A DNA stretch of 64,000 nt from Mycoemilia scoparia (taxonomy: Eukaryota; Kickxellomycota; Kickxellomycetes; Kickxellales; Kickxellaceae). Shown here in pieces: positions 11,855 to 24,231 of the stretch. The stretch lies in contig JANBPU010000026.1 in NCBI GenBank assembly GCA_027575805.1, positions 62,001 to 126,000 on the forward strand. The letters are read 5' to 3'. The translations under genes and the position numbers were made by a program. Positions within the stretch are counted from its first letter, which is position 1; the number at the start of each line of letters is the position of its first letter. The notes beneath the pieces are model-generated. The model saw nothing but the letters and a program-made list of their open reading frames with translations, ran no database searches and was not told the origin of the DNA.

Positions 11855-12596
11855 CAAAATTCATGTGGCTGCGGAAAGAGCGATACCCAGGTAAATTGGA
11901 CCATTCATAGCTGGTTGCGTGGCTGACCTGAAAGCTGCGTCTTGAGCCTCTCTAAGAATTTCTGGAGCTCAGCTTCCTTTTTTTCATTGATCTCTTCAAT
12001 AATTCTCATTTCTTCCTCTACAATCAAGTTTGATAAATATATATTCAGGCTGTTCTTGGCTGTTCAGTGTGTTTATGATTTTGGTTTTGCATACTAACCA
12101 TCAATTTCCTCCAATTGCTCCTCTGGTTCTTCATATCTCCATGCATTGCTCGGTAAATTTCTAGTGGCTCGGCCTAAAGGTTCATTGGATTTATTAGAAG
12201 TGAGATACTTAGACTTGCATATGCTTTTAAGGGAGTTTTAATGGATGGTGCTTACCATGATAGCATTTTCTCTCTAATTGGCTGTTGTCTGGGCCAAGTT
12301 CCTCATTGTTTTCTTCTGGATTCGAGGTAGAGCATGAATCCTCCAATTCAGTTCCAATTTCAACCTTATCTTCAGCAGCTGCTGTATCTTCACATCCTAT
12401 AATATATGGTCAATGAATTGTATCAATTCTCTCTAAAGGTTCATACCTGGTGCATTGGGGTGGGATCCTCACTGTTTTGTATGCGCTCATGGCCATTCTT
12501 TGGTGTCTGCTTCTTGCCATCTTTGGCTTTACGAGCCTCTGGATGTGATGCTTTGTATTTTCTGCTAGCTTTCTGTTTGTATGGATCCGGCTTCAT
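11378..12596 (-). CDS. Unrecognised acidic/coiled-coil protein, 7 exons
   Basis: Exons on the minus strand: 12596-12473, 12396-12256, 12173-12099, 12017-11928, 11812-11727, 11660-11571, 11482-11378; all phases agree and give 236 aa. The basic N-terminus (KPDPYKQKASRKYKASH) is followed by an acidic Glu-rich region. Then come a short motif LPSNAWRYEEPEE, a predicted coiled coil (about 100-135, EEEMRIIEEINEKKEAELQ), a second acidic patch, a helical block (IIEKLLSIPYHRL) and a Lys/Arg-rich tail. Exon 1 uses a GTGAGG donor, chosen because it alone keeps frame with exon 2. I do not recognise the family; the pattern suggests a small nuclear or ribosome-associated protein, but that is a guess. A (CA)n/(TA)n microsatellite abuts exon 5. 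Confidence 0.65.
11818..11855. repeat. (CA)n-(TA)n microsatellite at a 3' splice site
   Basis: About twelve CA and six TA dinucleotides. On the minus strand it reads as a TA then TG run directly before TTTTAG, the acceptor of exon 5 of the 236-aa gene. Confidence 0.9.
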
Positions 12597-12723
12597 TATA
12601 GTACTTGACGACGCACTTGTACAGCTCTTGATTATAAAATAAAGCCGATATAAACGCCTGGTTATTATGCGTTTCTTACATAGATCAAACAAGTATGGGA
12701 TGTAATCGACGGTGCAAAAATAC

Positions 12724-12929
12724 ATTATTAGTATAAGTGATTGGCCCAACTAGATTATTTTATTTAATTTGGTAAACACAACTTTAGTGTATGTGGCATA
12801 CAGCTATCTCCATAGGAGTAATAAAATGCTTAATCATCATTATTAGTATAAGTGATTTAGTGTATGTGGCATTCAGCTTCCTCCCTAGGAGTAATAAATA
12901 GCTTAATCATCAACATTATTTGTATAAGT
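12724..12929. repeat. Tandem repeat family R2, first locus
   Basis: Two copies of a unit with a period of about 73 bp. Each contains tgtatgtggcat(a/t)cagct, then c(a/c)taggagtaataaa and gcttaatcatca, preceded by a t(a/t)agtataagtg block. The same unit recurs near 38.1 kb. No coding capacity. Confidence 0.8.
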
Positions 12930-13062
12930 GTAGTTGTTTATTTTCAAACATTCTAAACAAACAGGATGTGTCGAGTCTTGCTAAAAGCAGCCATGCATAA
13001 ACCAAAAGAAAGTGATAGTGGTGATGGCTCAAAGTCAAAAATGTATACCAAGTGTCAGCCAT

Positions 13063-14700
13063 CTATGCAGAAAATAGAGAGCGAGGAGAGTGCACAATTG
13101 CATGAATATTGTCAATCCCAGATTTGTTGAGGTACTTGGTACCTGCAGCATTTGCTGTGACAAGTGTTGCATTGAGCTCATCAGTAGTGCCTATTATATC
13201 CCTATGTAGTTTCTTAAATGGGCCCAGGGAGGAGACAGCCTGATTCAGGAATATATCATTTACGCGCTTTGATGGTGTACTTGGAATTATTCTGACACAA
13301 GGAATAGAGCCGGGTTGTTGAGAATACGATAACCAGCTTTGCCACGAGGGCTTGTTTATTTGCTTGTTTTGCAGTGGAAATTCACATTCGGATTCATAAC
13401 ATTGGAATAGACCATTGACTCGAGCAGCTTCTGTGCTGCTTCCAACATCATCTACGAGCCTTTTAAAGAAAACATATGCCGATTCAGTGGTTGCAAGTGT
13501 CTTGTTCTGGAATGTCTCAAAAAGGACAGGAAGAACAGGGCTTGTGTGCTCAAATTCAGCTTGGAGTCTAACTTGGTGTCTCTGTGAAAAATTTGCTGGA
13601 TCGGGTGGGTTTGGATACGAGTGGGTCAGATCTGAAACCAGGGCCGAAAGTGTTGTTACATCTAGAATCAGTAATTTAGAGTCATTGTCATGTACTCCTG
13701 ATGACTGGGAGATGACTGAAGTATCGTTGGCATTGGCTTTTCCATTTGTGCTATGTATCCTTTCTCTAGATGAGTGGGAAACTACGTCAATTACCTGTCC
13801 GGCCCTTTCATCTAACGAGCAGAAGCCTAACTCTACATCAAAACTGTCGAGTACCTCGATCACAACATCCTCAAACTTCTTCATTCCTGCCGCTTTCAAA
13901 GGGTCATCAAATGTATCAAAGTCTTTGCGGAGGATTATCCGCATTCTTGGACCTTCTCCCTCGATGGGCGGATTATATTTAGAAGCCTCTTTGTATTTCA
14001 TTATCTGCTGTATGAAAGGGAGTTGGATAACCGATCCTGCAAATGGTCTCCAATCCTCATCTAGATCAATGGCAGAATTGCTATTCTCAGCTTCAATGAT
14101 GCCAAGCGTATTCCAATAGTCGCTTAACCTTTTGTTTATTACTTTTACCCATACCATGCCCTGCTCAGCCAAGACTGCATCAATTCGCACTGAAGATTGT
14201 TTGGCTCCACCATCATCCTTTTTGGCACTGTATTTGATTATGCGTAGGCAATCGGTGGCCTTGTTCTTATAATGTGTTAGGTATCTAAATAACATCCAGA
14301 AAAATCGAAGATTTGGTGGTATAATATCGTCATTATCTTTGTATTCAGAGCTATGGCTCAGCTGTGCATATTGTAAAAAAGACAAGAGTATCAAAATTTA
14401 AGTTGTAGTGGCTATGCCTGTTTAATGTCATGCTATTATACCAGTACAGAGTCGATATTTTACCTTTAGCAACGAGTCTTGTTCCTGTAAAACAAGTTTA
14501 TGTAATCTCTTTAAACCCTCAGCCAGAGTATAATTGCTAGATTGGCATCTAGATCCTACACCTGACTTGGATATAGGATCTTGCTGGTCCACAGACGAAG
14601 CACTTTCAATTGGCCACGACTTCATGGCTAGAGAGATCTTTTCTAGCAATGTTTGGAACTTTGGTAGATGATCGGTACTAGGAACGGTTATTTTTTCCAT
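13063..14700 (-). CDS. DUF1308 family protein (UPF0415, C7orf25-like)
   Basis: Two exons, 14700-14464 and 14361-13063, total 511 aa. Matches to the animal C7orf25 family include MVWVKVI near the middle, ILDVTTLSALVSDLTHSY, the PVLPVLFETF segment with the following KTLATTESAYVFFKRLVDDVG block, and a C-terminus ending NIHAIVHSPRSLF. The family has a PIN-like fold in its C-terminal half by published domain classification; its biological role is not established. The N-terminal exon contributes a helical region. The 102-nt intron has a GTAAAA donor and a TGCACAG acceptor. Confidence 0.85.
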
Positions 14701-16213
14701 CTGATGGCTAAAATCGATGATAAAAAATACAGTGTTTATTTAGTAATCAAACTGCAATTGCAATCCAGATATTTATAAAGGGCAGGGTCTCACACCTTGT
14801 ACAAGAGCACAATATAATATGGGAGCTAACAAATACAAAAAGCCAATAAAATCTTATGGATAGTTGGAAAGATCTCTTGTCAACTACTTTTGGTCGTCGA
14901 AAATACAGTTCTCAACAAAAATATATGCATTTGGGGCCGAGACAAGGAGGGCCATGGAAAAGGAAGAAAAAGGTTAAAAAAATTCCAAAAAATGTACAAA
15001 TTTGTCTTAAATCTTTGGAAAGACAAAAAGCCATAAAAACTCTCTTCAGATGCATCATCTTTCTAGAGATTATACGTCTGCCAAGTCAGTACAAAACAAA
15101 GACTCCATTTCGTCAATCTAATCGCTGAATCAGATATTCTCGCTATGAAACCCCAGCAAATCACAAGACCAGGCCACATATTATGAAGGGTTTGTGATGT
15201 AAAGCATGACTTTAATAGCCCTAAATAAAGTACAAATGGCCTTTCCAAATTTCATATTCCCACCCCTTACCCTATTTCAACGTAAGGGAATAGTAAAGGA
15301 AGCCATGTCCAAATTGTCCATTACCCTTATTCAATAAAACAGCCAATGGTATTATCTGTTAGATAGTATGGTTAAAGGCTTGATGGGGGATAAAATCAAA
15401 AATGGGTGGCCCCAAAAACGAGATGTGTTTGAAAACCCTGATATTTTGGCTGGTCTCACATATTTATTAAAAAAATAATGCATTGGCTAAAAACATCATT
15501 ATGGGTAAGGGATTGTACAATTTGAAAGGGCCAATGCTCACAAAAGCAAGCAAAAGCAACAGGTATCAATAGTCCTTAACAAATCCATTTTGTAGCTTGA
15601 ATTCCAATAGCTTTAACCACTTACTCTTTTAACCAAATCGCCTATTTTTCACTTACATACGTACCCCCCGCATCTACATACTCCATTTATAATCCATTAC
15701 TATATTCTCTCAAATTGTCTGGGTCACCATCAAAATTTAGAAAAATATTTACAATATAGTAAGTTCCAACTAGCAAATGGCTCAAAACAGCCTTACGAGT
15801 ATCATTTTGCAAAAGCTGTATGTTTGATTAAAATTCTTGTCTCGATTGCTAGACTATAGCCACCACAGCATAGAAACACATGAATACTAGTACAAGCACA
15901 AAAAGGTATAACTCAAACCATTTTCAACATAATTTAAAAATAACTTGGCATATTCAAGGATATGTACCTGACAGTGTTTCTCGTTATTTCATTAAAACAG
16001 TCAACAACTAAACCAAAAATCCTCGCATTCCCGGCTAGTACAATATAATCGCAACAAAGCTGTTGGTAAGTGCCTACCTGGTCAAAAAATTAGCTCAATT
16101 CAACTCAGTTGCTTTTTTAAAATGTGCTAATTAATACATGATACCGTTCCAAAAAAGCAAACCAAGAACAGAAATCTTCTGTGAGTGGGCCGGCAACAGC
16201 AGCCCAGGTCGTA
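14701..16213. other. Intergenic between divergent genes, no gene seen
   Basis: About 1.5 kb of AT-rich DNA between the DUF1308 gene (-) and the eIF4E-like gene (+). A 90-codon plus-strand ORF at 14856 is Lys-rich from A-rich DNA and is not convincing. No repeat was recognised. Confidence 0.5.
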
Positions 16214-17112
16214 ATGGAGGGACTTAATTCCAAGAGCGGGGCACTGACGGGATCACAGGAGGTCAAACTCAATGTACATCCATTACGTTTTACTTGGACC
16301 TTCTGGTTCATGCACAGAAATCCAGGACAAAAGGTTGCAGACTATGAAGGGTCCATGAATAAAATTGCCTCATTTTCTTCTGTAAGTAGTAGAAATTGGA
16401 ATTTTCATATATATATATATATATCCATGGTTTCGTTGAAACTAACAGATGATCAAACGACGACTCTCTAGATCGAAGATTACTGGGCGGTTTATTCACA
16501 CTTAAATTATCCCAACGCTGTTCCCTCGATATCTGACTACCATTTATTCAAGAAAGGGATAAGGCCGATGTGGGAGGTATGTAGCTGGAAAACACATCTA
16601 TTCATTTATAAATATACTCATTCGTGCTCGAATGCTGTGTCTGATCAACCACTACCTTTTGACTAAAGGATAAGGAGAATATAAATGGAGGAAAATGGAT
16701 GATTCGCCTAAAGAAGGGGCTGGCTACACGGCTTTGGGAAAACTTGGTAGGTGCACAATATCTGTCTTTGTATAATGTTTACCAGGATATAAAATAGAAT
16801 ATGAAAAAGCATATAAATCAACCACTTGCTTACTTTGGCTTTTAATCTTCGATAATAAAGATCTTGGCCATTATTGGCGACCAATTCGAGGCCAGCGATG
16901 ATATCTGTGGCGTGGTGCTTTCAATTCGCAATTCTGAAGACATCATTTCCTTGTGGAATAAAACGGCATCAGACGCACGAAATAACCTCGAAATTAGGGA
17001 TACTATAAAATACGTGTTAAACATCCCCCCAGAAGCTGTTATGGAGTACAAGGCGCATAATGACTCTATAAGAGACAACTTCAGTTTCAGAAACACAGAC
17101 GTGTTCAAATAA
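16214..17112 (+). CDS. EIF4E2: Class II eIF4E (4EHP / eIF4E2-like)
   Basis: Four exons, 16214-16381, 16472-16576, 16669-16746, 16861-17112, all phase 0; 200 aa. It is a cytoplasmic mRNA cap-binding protein; class II members usually act as translational repressors or cap-binding variants. Diagnostic 4EHP-type blocks: HRNPGQKVADYE, YWAVYSHLNYP, DYHLFKKGIRPMWED, NGGKWMIRLKKGLATRLWENL, ICGVVLSIR, ISLWNKTASD and PPEAVMEYKAHNDSI. The cap-stacking position in PMWED is Trp. The other stacking position is Tyr (VYSHL) as in class II, while the FTWTFWF segment keeps an extra Trp compared with animal 4EHP. The start is the only ATG in frame upstream of the conserved core. An AT-repeat lies in intron 1. 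Confidence 0.93.
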
Positions 17113-17683
17113 GATCTTAACAAAACCGACTGTATAGCTTGGCATTTGCTCTTTACTTTTGTGTGTTTGCTAAATGAATCTCTGGTTTCTGATAAGCTTC
17201 TGTACATTGAGTGACTCAGCCAGACCTCCACCACGTGTAGTAAATATGTCTGTGTAAAATGTTCTCTAAGCTATTACATGAGCAATATTCATTTTGAATT
17301 ATGTTAGATATCTGATTGCAAACAAATTGGTCTATTATTTGGAGACAGCAATACTATATTTTTCAAAGGCTTGTCAAGAACTAACATAACATCTGAACAT
17401 ACAATAATCAATGGGCAAGCCTTTTCTCCTAAATCTCTGATTAAAGCACCATGCGTGTTGTATTTGCGCTCTGGCATTCTTTATGTTTACAACAACCCAT
17501 AAGACCAGGGCAAAGCACAGCACACACATCAGCAGTTTGATCTTGTGAAATGGTGTTAGTTTCAAGTATCACCTCTCGGACTATTCATACTAAAAAGAAT
17601 TATTTTCCTATCTACATCACCAATCTCTGTTTAATTACCTGTTGTGTATTTTGTAAACATCATACTGGGACATGGAGTATTCT
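17113..17683. other. Intergenic between eIF4E2 and VPS34
   Basis: About 570 nt with an E-box (CACGTG) near 17232. It should contain the VPS34 promoter. No other feature seen. Confidence 0.5.
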
Positions 17684-20600
17684 ATGCCTAGCTCATCACA
17701 CTTTTTTGATTTTAGCTACTGCTTGTCAAAGGACCTGAACAGAAATGTGGCTCTGAGAATGTAATGTATTGAGACCAAAAGTCATATATTTAGTGCTGGT
17801 GGTAATGGATGTAAATTAGTTTCAATGTAGTTTAGATAGACTGTACTAATACATTTATTCCCACAACTATAGACTTGATATCGAGGGATATTTAGGTCAA
17901 AAGAGAGATAGGGATAGAAGACTAGATCTTTTCGAATTATATAGCGATTTTACAGCACACAGCGACGAATTGGAGGCCGAAACTGAAGAGTCCAATTTGT
18001 ATGACATAGAGTAAGATTAAAAGTCACAAAATCGCATTTCTGACATACAAACTTGGTATTGATTATTCAAATTTGAATTCTGCTTCAGGCAACACACAAC
18101 CCTGCAAGTTTCAGTGCAAGTGACAGCTGATCAACTTCCACTTTGCATACCAGCATTTACCGGATACCGCAGTGCCTCTGGTGATACAGGGTAGGAGGAG
18201 TACTTTCCAGCAAATCCTTTAAATTCATAATATTAGGGTTGCAAAAACTAGATACCACGCCTTTATATATTTGCTTTTAGGTGGAATCAGCTAATCGAAC
18301 TTCCAGTAAAGTATCGCGATCTCCCCCCAACCGCCCAGTTGACCATAACTGTATACGAGCTAAAAGTCGACCAGGAAAATGTCGTTGTTGGTGGGTGCAC
18401 TCTGCCATTTTTTACAAGAAACAAGTAGGTTCAGGTATATTTAAATATGGTCAGAGCAGAAAAATTAGATTCATAGAATTCCTAGACTTATCGCTATAAT
18501 ATATTTAATGGCGCCATTGACAGCAAGCTGCGCCAAGGCCTTCAGTGGCTTAAACTTTGGCAAGGACAGAATCCAGATACAAAGTACCAGTCAGAGACTC
18601 CAGGAAAACCATCCCACCCCGGTCAGATGGAGGAGCTCAAAAAGGCAAGCCTACTATTTTATCTGCGAATAAGAGTGCCATTTTATGTTAAAATTTATTT
18701 CCGAATCTTACTTGTAGCTAACCAAAAAGTACAAGAGAGGGGACATCTCCAAGTTGTCATGGCTTGATAAATTGGCATTTGACAAGGTGCGCTCAGTTGA
18801 AGAGGTAAATAATGATTTTTGTATCTACAAAATAAGGAAATTTAATTGCTCGAAATTGTAGAACCTATGATACATCAGATATTCTTTAAAATCTATAGGA
18901 GTACTCAAAGAGCAACCAAGAAATCCACATATCTATTGAGCTTCCGACCTTTGATTTCCCTCTCGCATTCAGCGAAAAGGTATGGATACACGCTGCTTTG
19001 GCGTTTTCAGATATAAGTGCAAGAATTTGTGACTTGGATTTTACAGATATTTGAATAACCATTGATTATAGGAAAACGAGGACAAGTCTATCATACTCTC
19101 TGTTCATCCCCGTTTTTGCCGGATCTATGATCCAGAAATGTATAGAGAAAATCTTGTGGATGCCAAGCATAGGCGTCTAATGCGTGGCCATAACAGTGGA
19201 CCACTAGCAAGAGAGCTCAAACCAGATGCCTATACCAGAGACAAGCTAGAGGCAATTATCCGAAGATCGCATCTGTATAAGTTGAAGGACGAGCAGAAGG
19301 ACCTAGTATGGAAATTCCGTCATTATCTCTCTACAAAGCCAAAGGCACTTACAAAATTTTTGGCCTGTGTGGATTGGAGTGATCCATGGGAATCAAAGCA
19401 AGCGCTAGCATTGCTGGACAGTTGGGCAAAAATTTCCATAGAGGACGCTCTTGCTCTTCTTGGCCCGGCGTTTGCGCATCCTGCGATTAGGTCATTTGCT
19501 GTACAGCAGCTAGAGAGAGCAAGTGATCAGGATCTTGGGCTTTATCTTTTACAGCTAGTACAGGCGTTACGGTTTGATGCTCTAAAAAGTGATAGGGGTG
19601 GCCAGCATGGAAGGCATGCCCAATTGAGCCAAGTGGATAGCGCTGCTGGGTCAGCAATCAGTGGGACATTGGATTCCGAAGAAGTCGCTGGCCCTGGGTC
19701 CAGTAGAGAGAGGAGAAGTCGACCCCAACCAATAGACAGGGGCAGCACTGACGGAAGGGGGGTTGGCGACACTCACAGAGATACAGGCCCTTCTAAGCTT
19801 GCCCAGTTCCTCATAGATCGGAGTTTGAAAAACGAGTGCTTGGGAAATTACTTCCACTGGTATTTGATGATAGAGTGTGAGGATCGTGTTATGGGCAAAA
19901 TGTATGGCAAGGTTGCCTTCCAATACATGCAGTCCATGATGGAGGTAAATTGAGGTTTTCTTTACACATAATGTTTATTTTGTGCACAGTTACTTACCCA
20001 GTTGGACTGATTTATGCTCAACAGATTCCTGGAGGCGAGGAGAGAAGGGAAATGCTTCGTCGTCAGGGAGAACTTGTGGCACTCCTATCCAAAATTTCTC
20101 ACAAAGTCAAGCAATCGAAGGATCCCCGCCAAATGAAGATTGAAAAGCTTAGGGCCCTTCTGGCAGATCCTAAAAATAATCTCGCTTCATTCCCACCCTT
20201 GCGTCTACCCCTCGATCCAGAGGTCAGGGTTGTTGGTATCAAAGCAGGTAAGGCCAATGTTGCTTAAATAGTCAACTGAATTAAAAAACATTTGCATAAA
20301 TGTGACATGCTTTTAACGCTTTTGGGAATAAACAAATATAGAGAAGGCATCGATTTTCAAAAGCAAGATGCAACCTTTGTTTATACATTTTGTTCAAGAA
20401 AATGGTCAAGAATATCCTATAATTTTCAAAACTGGTGATGATATGAGACAGGACCAGTTGGTTGTCCAAATCATTACACTTATGGACAAGCTGCTTCGCA
20501 ATGATAACTTGGATCTTCGCTTAACTCCATTCAGAGTCCTAGCCACAGGGACCGATCAGGGTAAGTGCAACATAGGGTGTTTAGAACCTACTTGACTGGT

Positions 20601-21463
20601 ATTGCCAAAATCATCACGCTCATTTTCTACAACTTGGTATTTAGGAATGTCACAATTTATACCATCGCATCCACTGGCCTCAATCCTGGCTGAAAATAAC
20701 AGCAGCATCATCAACTACTTTAGAAAGATCAGCCCCAGTCTTGAGAGTCCATTTGGAGTCACACCGGCAGTCATGGACACCTATGTACGAAGCTGTGGTA
20801 AGTTAGAGTTTTAATGTGATATTGGTCTAGTCTTATTATGTAAAGTTGTACCTTAATTAAGCCTTGATGGATAATACTTCATTTATAGCCGGCTATTGTG
20901 TAATCACGTACTTACTCGGTGTCGGAGATCGCCACCTCGACAATTTGCTTTTGTCGCCCCAAGGTAAATTTGTGGCTATGAACAGTCATGTTATTATCTG
21001 AACTTGACGTTGGTGATAAACACTGAATTTCTAATTTTGGGAAAATTGTTTCGGTTTATTAGGGTGTCTTTTCCATGTAGATTTTGGATTTATCCTTGGA
21101 CGTGACCCTAAACCATTCCCCCCTCCCATGAAGCTGTGTAAAGAGATGGTTGAGGCTATGGGTGGAATGGATGCTCCATTTTATCAGAGATTTAAGTCCC
21201 ACTGCTTTGTTGCCTTTGATATTCTTCGTCGCCATGCAAACCTTATACTAAATCTCTTCCAGCTCATGATTGAATCCAACATTCCTGATATAGCCATTGA
21301 ACCTGATGGCGCAATTCAATTTGTTGAAGAGCGATTCAGGCTGGGCTTAAGCGATGAAGAGGCGATGCAATATTTCCAAGGGCTTATCCTCGAAAGCGCA
21401 CAAGCACTATTTCCACAAGTAATAGAGACAATACACAAGTGGGCACAGTATTGGCGTAATTGA
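17684..21463 (+). CDS. VPS34: Class III phosphatidylinositol 3-kinase Vps34
   Basis: Thirteen exons: 17684-17760, 17873-18010, 18089-18190, 18281-18424, 18524-18644, 18718-18804, 18899-18979, 19072-19944, 20025-20247, 20342-20560, 20645-20797, 20889-20963, 21063-21463; 897 aa, near the family norm. It makes PI3P on endosomes and autophagosomes with Vps15/Vps30-type partners. The N-terminal C2 domain ([16 protein letters not shown] to SIELPTFDF) is followed by the helical PIK domain ([17 protein letters not shown]). A Ser/Arg/Gly-rich insert (about 390-430) comes next, then the kinase domain with [21 protein letters not shown] (catalytic loop) and [12 protein letters not shown] (activation loop). 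It ends in the typical helix closing HKWAQYWRN. Intron 5 has a GC-AG border (AAG|GCAAGC), confirmed by frame. Confidence 0.96.
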
Positions 21464-21849
21464 ATGTCATCTTCGTATCTGTTTCCTGGCGGTCAGCCTA
21501 ACGTACAAAAATTGTCTTTTATTCCACATTTGAAACTCTGTAGAACTAGTTATTTTTGAGATGAATATAAGCTAATAAAATTTATTAGCCATATAATATG
21601 GCAGTTTAACTTTTCATGCTCACATTTCTAACCCCTACCTAAACTCAGAAAATGAAACCCCCTATAATGCCAAAAGGGACTTGATCTGATCTGCTTGATC
21701 TGATTCAGTAAGATTATAGATAGCTTCATTCACAATGATTTTGGTAGCTGGCTTTTGAGCAACACTTGTTAGCCAGGGTGACTATTTCTTTTATACTATC
21801 ATATTTGTGCTTCCTTATTCCAGCTAACTTCCTATCAGAATACTCCAAT
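21464..21849. other. Short intergenic region
   Basis: About 390 nt between the VPS34 stop and NUXM start. An in-frame extension of NUXM to 21766 is open but not needed by homology. No other feature. Confidence 0.5.
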
Positions 21850-22675
21850 ATGGTAGTCCAACCAAAATTACCCTATCCCGTAATTGACTCTGATCCCAAA
21901 TTTTCAAGGGTGATCAGATATTTCCGCCCAGTAGACGTTGCTGGTGCAGCTGGAATTGCAGCCTTTGGCCCCGCCTTTTTATACTGCATGGGTAAGCTGA
22001 TTGGAGCTATGTGTGGTGCTAAACTAAGGCATAAATTCCGTGGCCATTATATGATTCTAGTGTCTTGCTGAACATTCCAAGCTGATTGCGCATTCTGTGA
22101 TTTTGCACACAATTGGTAGAGAGATTCCAACCTAGTAACAACGCAGGGCCTCGGCTGGTAAAGGCCATGAAGCATGCAGGCGGTCTCGGACTTGTTGCCG
22201 GGTTTATGTTTGCCTATGCTCAGACTAGCAGTAAGATTTAACACGCCATCAAAGATATCAACTCATGAATCAACATAGACGGCTGAAGCTAACACAAAGA
22301 TACAAAAATGTCTTTTAAAATGCAGTGCGATTCTGGGGCTGGAAAGAAAACACGCGCGAGATCAAAAAGTATCGTGTAGAATACCAGCAGGCCCTTTCTA
22401 GTGGAAATTCAATGGAGGGCGATTCGAGCTTACCAGAACACATACAAATAGTTTCTGCCCAATATTCAACACATGCTGCCATCAATAATTGTAAGTTAGC
22501 GCATCTAACATTTGATTCAACAGGTTTGTCTACGCTGTCCAAAGTATAGGGATACTAACGATGTGATGCTGCATGTATTGATTTTATAGCCTTCATCCCA
22601 TGGTTCAACTTTGCCAACCACCCCTTCCACAGCCAGAGCACAAGTGTGACTGCTGATGTTGAAAATAAGCAATAG
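21850..22675 (+). CDS. NUXM: NADH:ubiquinone oxidoreductase 21 kDa-type subunit (NUXM)
   Basis: Four exons: 21850-21991, 22120-22230, 22326-22490, 22590-22675; 167 aa. It is an accessory subunit of mitochondrial complex I, inner membrane. Conserved blocks: YPVIDSDPKFSRVIRYFRP at the N-terminus, two hydrophobic segments (AGAAGIAAFGPAFLYCM and GGLGLVAGFMFAYAQ), RFWGWKENTREIKK, and the C-terminal PWFNFANHPFHSQ. These match the fungal NUXM family (N-terminal and C-terminal NADH-u_ox domains). Phases 1/1/1 agree at all junctions. Presence of this subunit means the organism has a canonical complex I. Confidence 0.9.
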
Positions 22676-23367
22676 CCCTAGATTTACAAGTCATTGGGGA
22701 AAGCTATAAATACCCCCATGAAAGATTATTTATTTTTATTTGCGAAATTTAACTAAATATATGTTCTGTGTTTAAAAGCATGCAAATGGACTCTATGTGA
22801 ACTGTGACATTTGCTATGCTTTTGTTACCTCTTAACCACTGATGTTCATGCACTAGCACAAGCACGCTCTTGTACTTTGGTGAGGTCAGTCGCTGTTACT
22901 ATCACTACTGCTTATTTGGCAAAACTGCCATGCCAGCGCAGAGACTCATTCACAAGCCAATGCCCGGTAAGGAAGAGAGATAGCATATGCCTGGAGCACG
23001 TGATCGATTCTTTTGAGCTTTAGTGTCACGGGGTGAAGAGTTGTGTCAGACCTATTGAAATCCACAGTTTTTTCTCTATCTTTTCGTTGTTATTCTCTAA
23101 TTCCTCATACTTGGCCTGTACTTTTTGTATTTTGAACCTTACAAGAAGGTGTTAAGGAAACGTGCTCCATATTACCATACAAGAGAGCTGCTATTAAATA
23201 TAACAAGGGTATACACTGACAGGCCAGGGAGAAGCCATTTCAGGTCCCATACTTGCTCCAACTCACACACATAAAATTATTTGCAATATCTGACAAATAG
23301 TACATTCCAGTAAAGATTAAAAGAAGGGATCAGACCCAATCCACATATACGGGTCTTCCAAGGTGCC
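22676..23367. other. Intergenic, CBF1 promoter region
   Basis: About 690 nt with no gene seen. It contains one good Cbf1-type E-box (listed separately). Confidence 0.5.
22997..23004 (-). promoter_or_regulatory. E-box matching Cbf1 consensus
   Basis: The minus strand reads ATCACGTG, a perfect fit to the yeast Cbf1 site RTCACRTG, about 365 nt upstream of the CBF1 start codon. It may be used for autoregulation; that is inference from motif and position only. Confidence 0.4.
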
Positions 23368-24231
23368 ATGGAGTCTTTTCAGGGACAGGAAGGCAATAAA
23401 GCTGATTGTAAGTAGTTGAATGTATAGTTTGGAATACGGAGCCAATGCATACATACGGCTAATGCTGCGAACGCCTTTTATTCCTACTTGTAGCATCAGA
23501 GACATTCAAGCCTGCTAGTTCTCCGCAGAGAGAGCCCCCAAGACAACAGAAACAAGTAGGCCAGGCTAACGCGCAAGAAACAGAGCCCCAAAGAGCCAGC
23601 CTAATGCCCATTGCCCCAAAACTCACCAGCTCTTCACAGTCGCCGAACGGTCAAAGGTTAGTCTTTATATCCAATGGAGATGTCCTCTCTTTCATATATT
23701 GTTAGAGGCTTTTGAACTTACAGGAAAAAGCATTGTATCTGTGCGTATACGTATAGGGGAGGTAATGCCAGCACAGCTACTGACAATAATAATAACAATA
23801 GCGGCGGAATCAGTAGCAAGCCACCCATAGGGTCCCCCGAGTGGCACAGACTTCGGCGTGAAAGTCACAAGGAGGTTGAGCGGCGTCGGAGAGAAACCAT
23901 AAATGAGGGAATCACTGAGTTAGCAAACCTAATACCAGGAGCCGAAAGGAATAAGGGTAGAATACTTCAGCAAGCAGTCTCGTATATTCGACAATTGAAA
24001 GAGACTGAAGCATCAAACATAGAAAAATGGACACTAGAAAAGCTGCTGACAGAACAAGCGATAAACCAGCTTTCAGCACAAGTTGATTCTCAAAAGCGGA
24101 AGATAGAAGAGCTCAAGGAGGATAACAAAAAACTATTCCAAGAAAACTTGAAACTATGTGGAAAATCCAAGGATTCAAAACATGAGGAGAACACGCCCGG
24201 AAGTCCGCTGAAAAAGCATCGGGCAAATTAA
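23368..24231 (+). CDS. CBF1: bHLH transcription factor Cbf1
   Basis: Three exons, 23368-23407, 23494-23656, 23757-24231; 225 aa. The basic region/helix 1 SHKEVERRRRETINEGI, the loop with IPGAERNKGRIL, and helix 2 YIRQLKE are followed by IEKWTLEKLLTEQAINQL, which closely follows the yeast Cbf1 IEKWTLQKLLSEQ block and a leucine-zipper-like tail. In yeasts Cbf1 binds CACGTG at centromeres (CDEI) and at methionine, respiratory and sulfur genes. The His-Glu-Arg DNA-contact residues of the E-box readers are present. The N-terminus (about 1-100) is Gln/Ser/Asn-rich and disordered. The first exon is only 40 nt; it was chosen because its phase and GTAAGT donor fit exon 2. Confidence 0.92.

Noticed and set aside
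13415..14119. 234-codon plus-strand ORF
   Set aside because: It is the opposite-strand shadow of the DUF1308 gene, which has clear homology.
14856..15128. 90-codon Lys-rich ORF
   Set aside because: Composition comes from A-rich DNA; no motif and no splice support.
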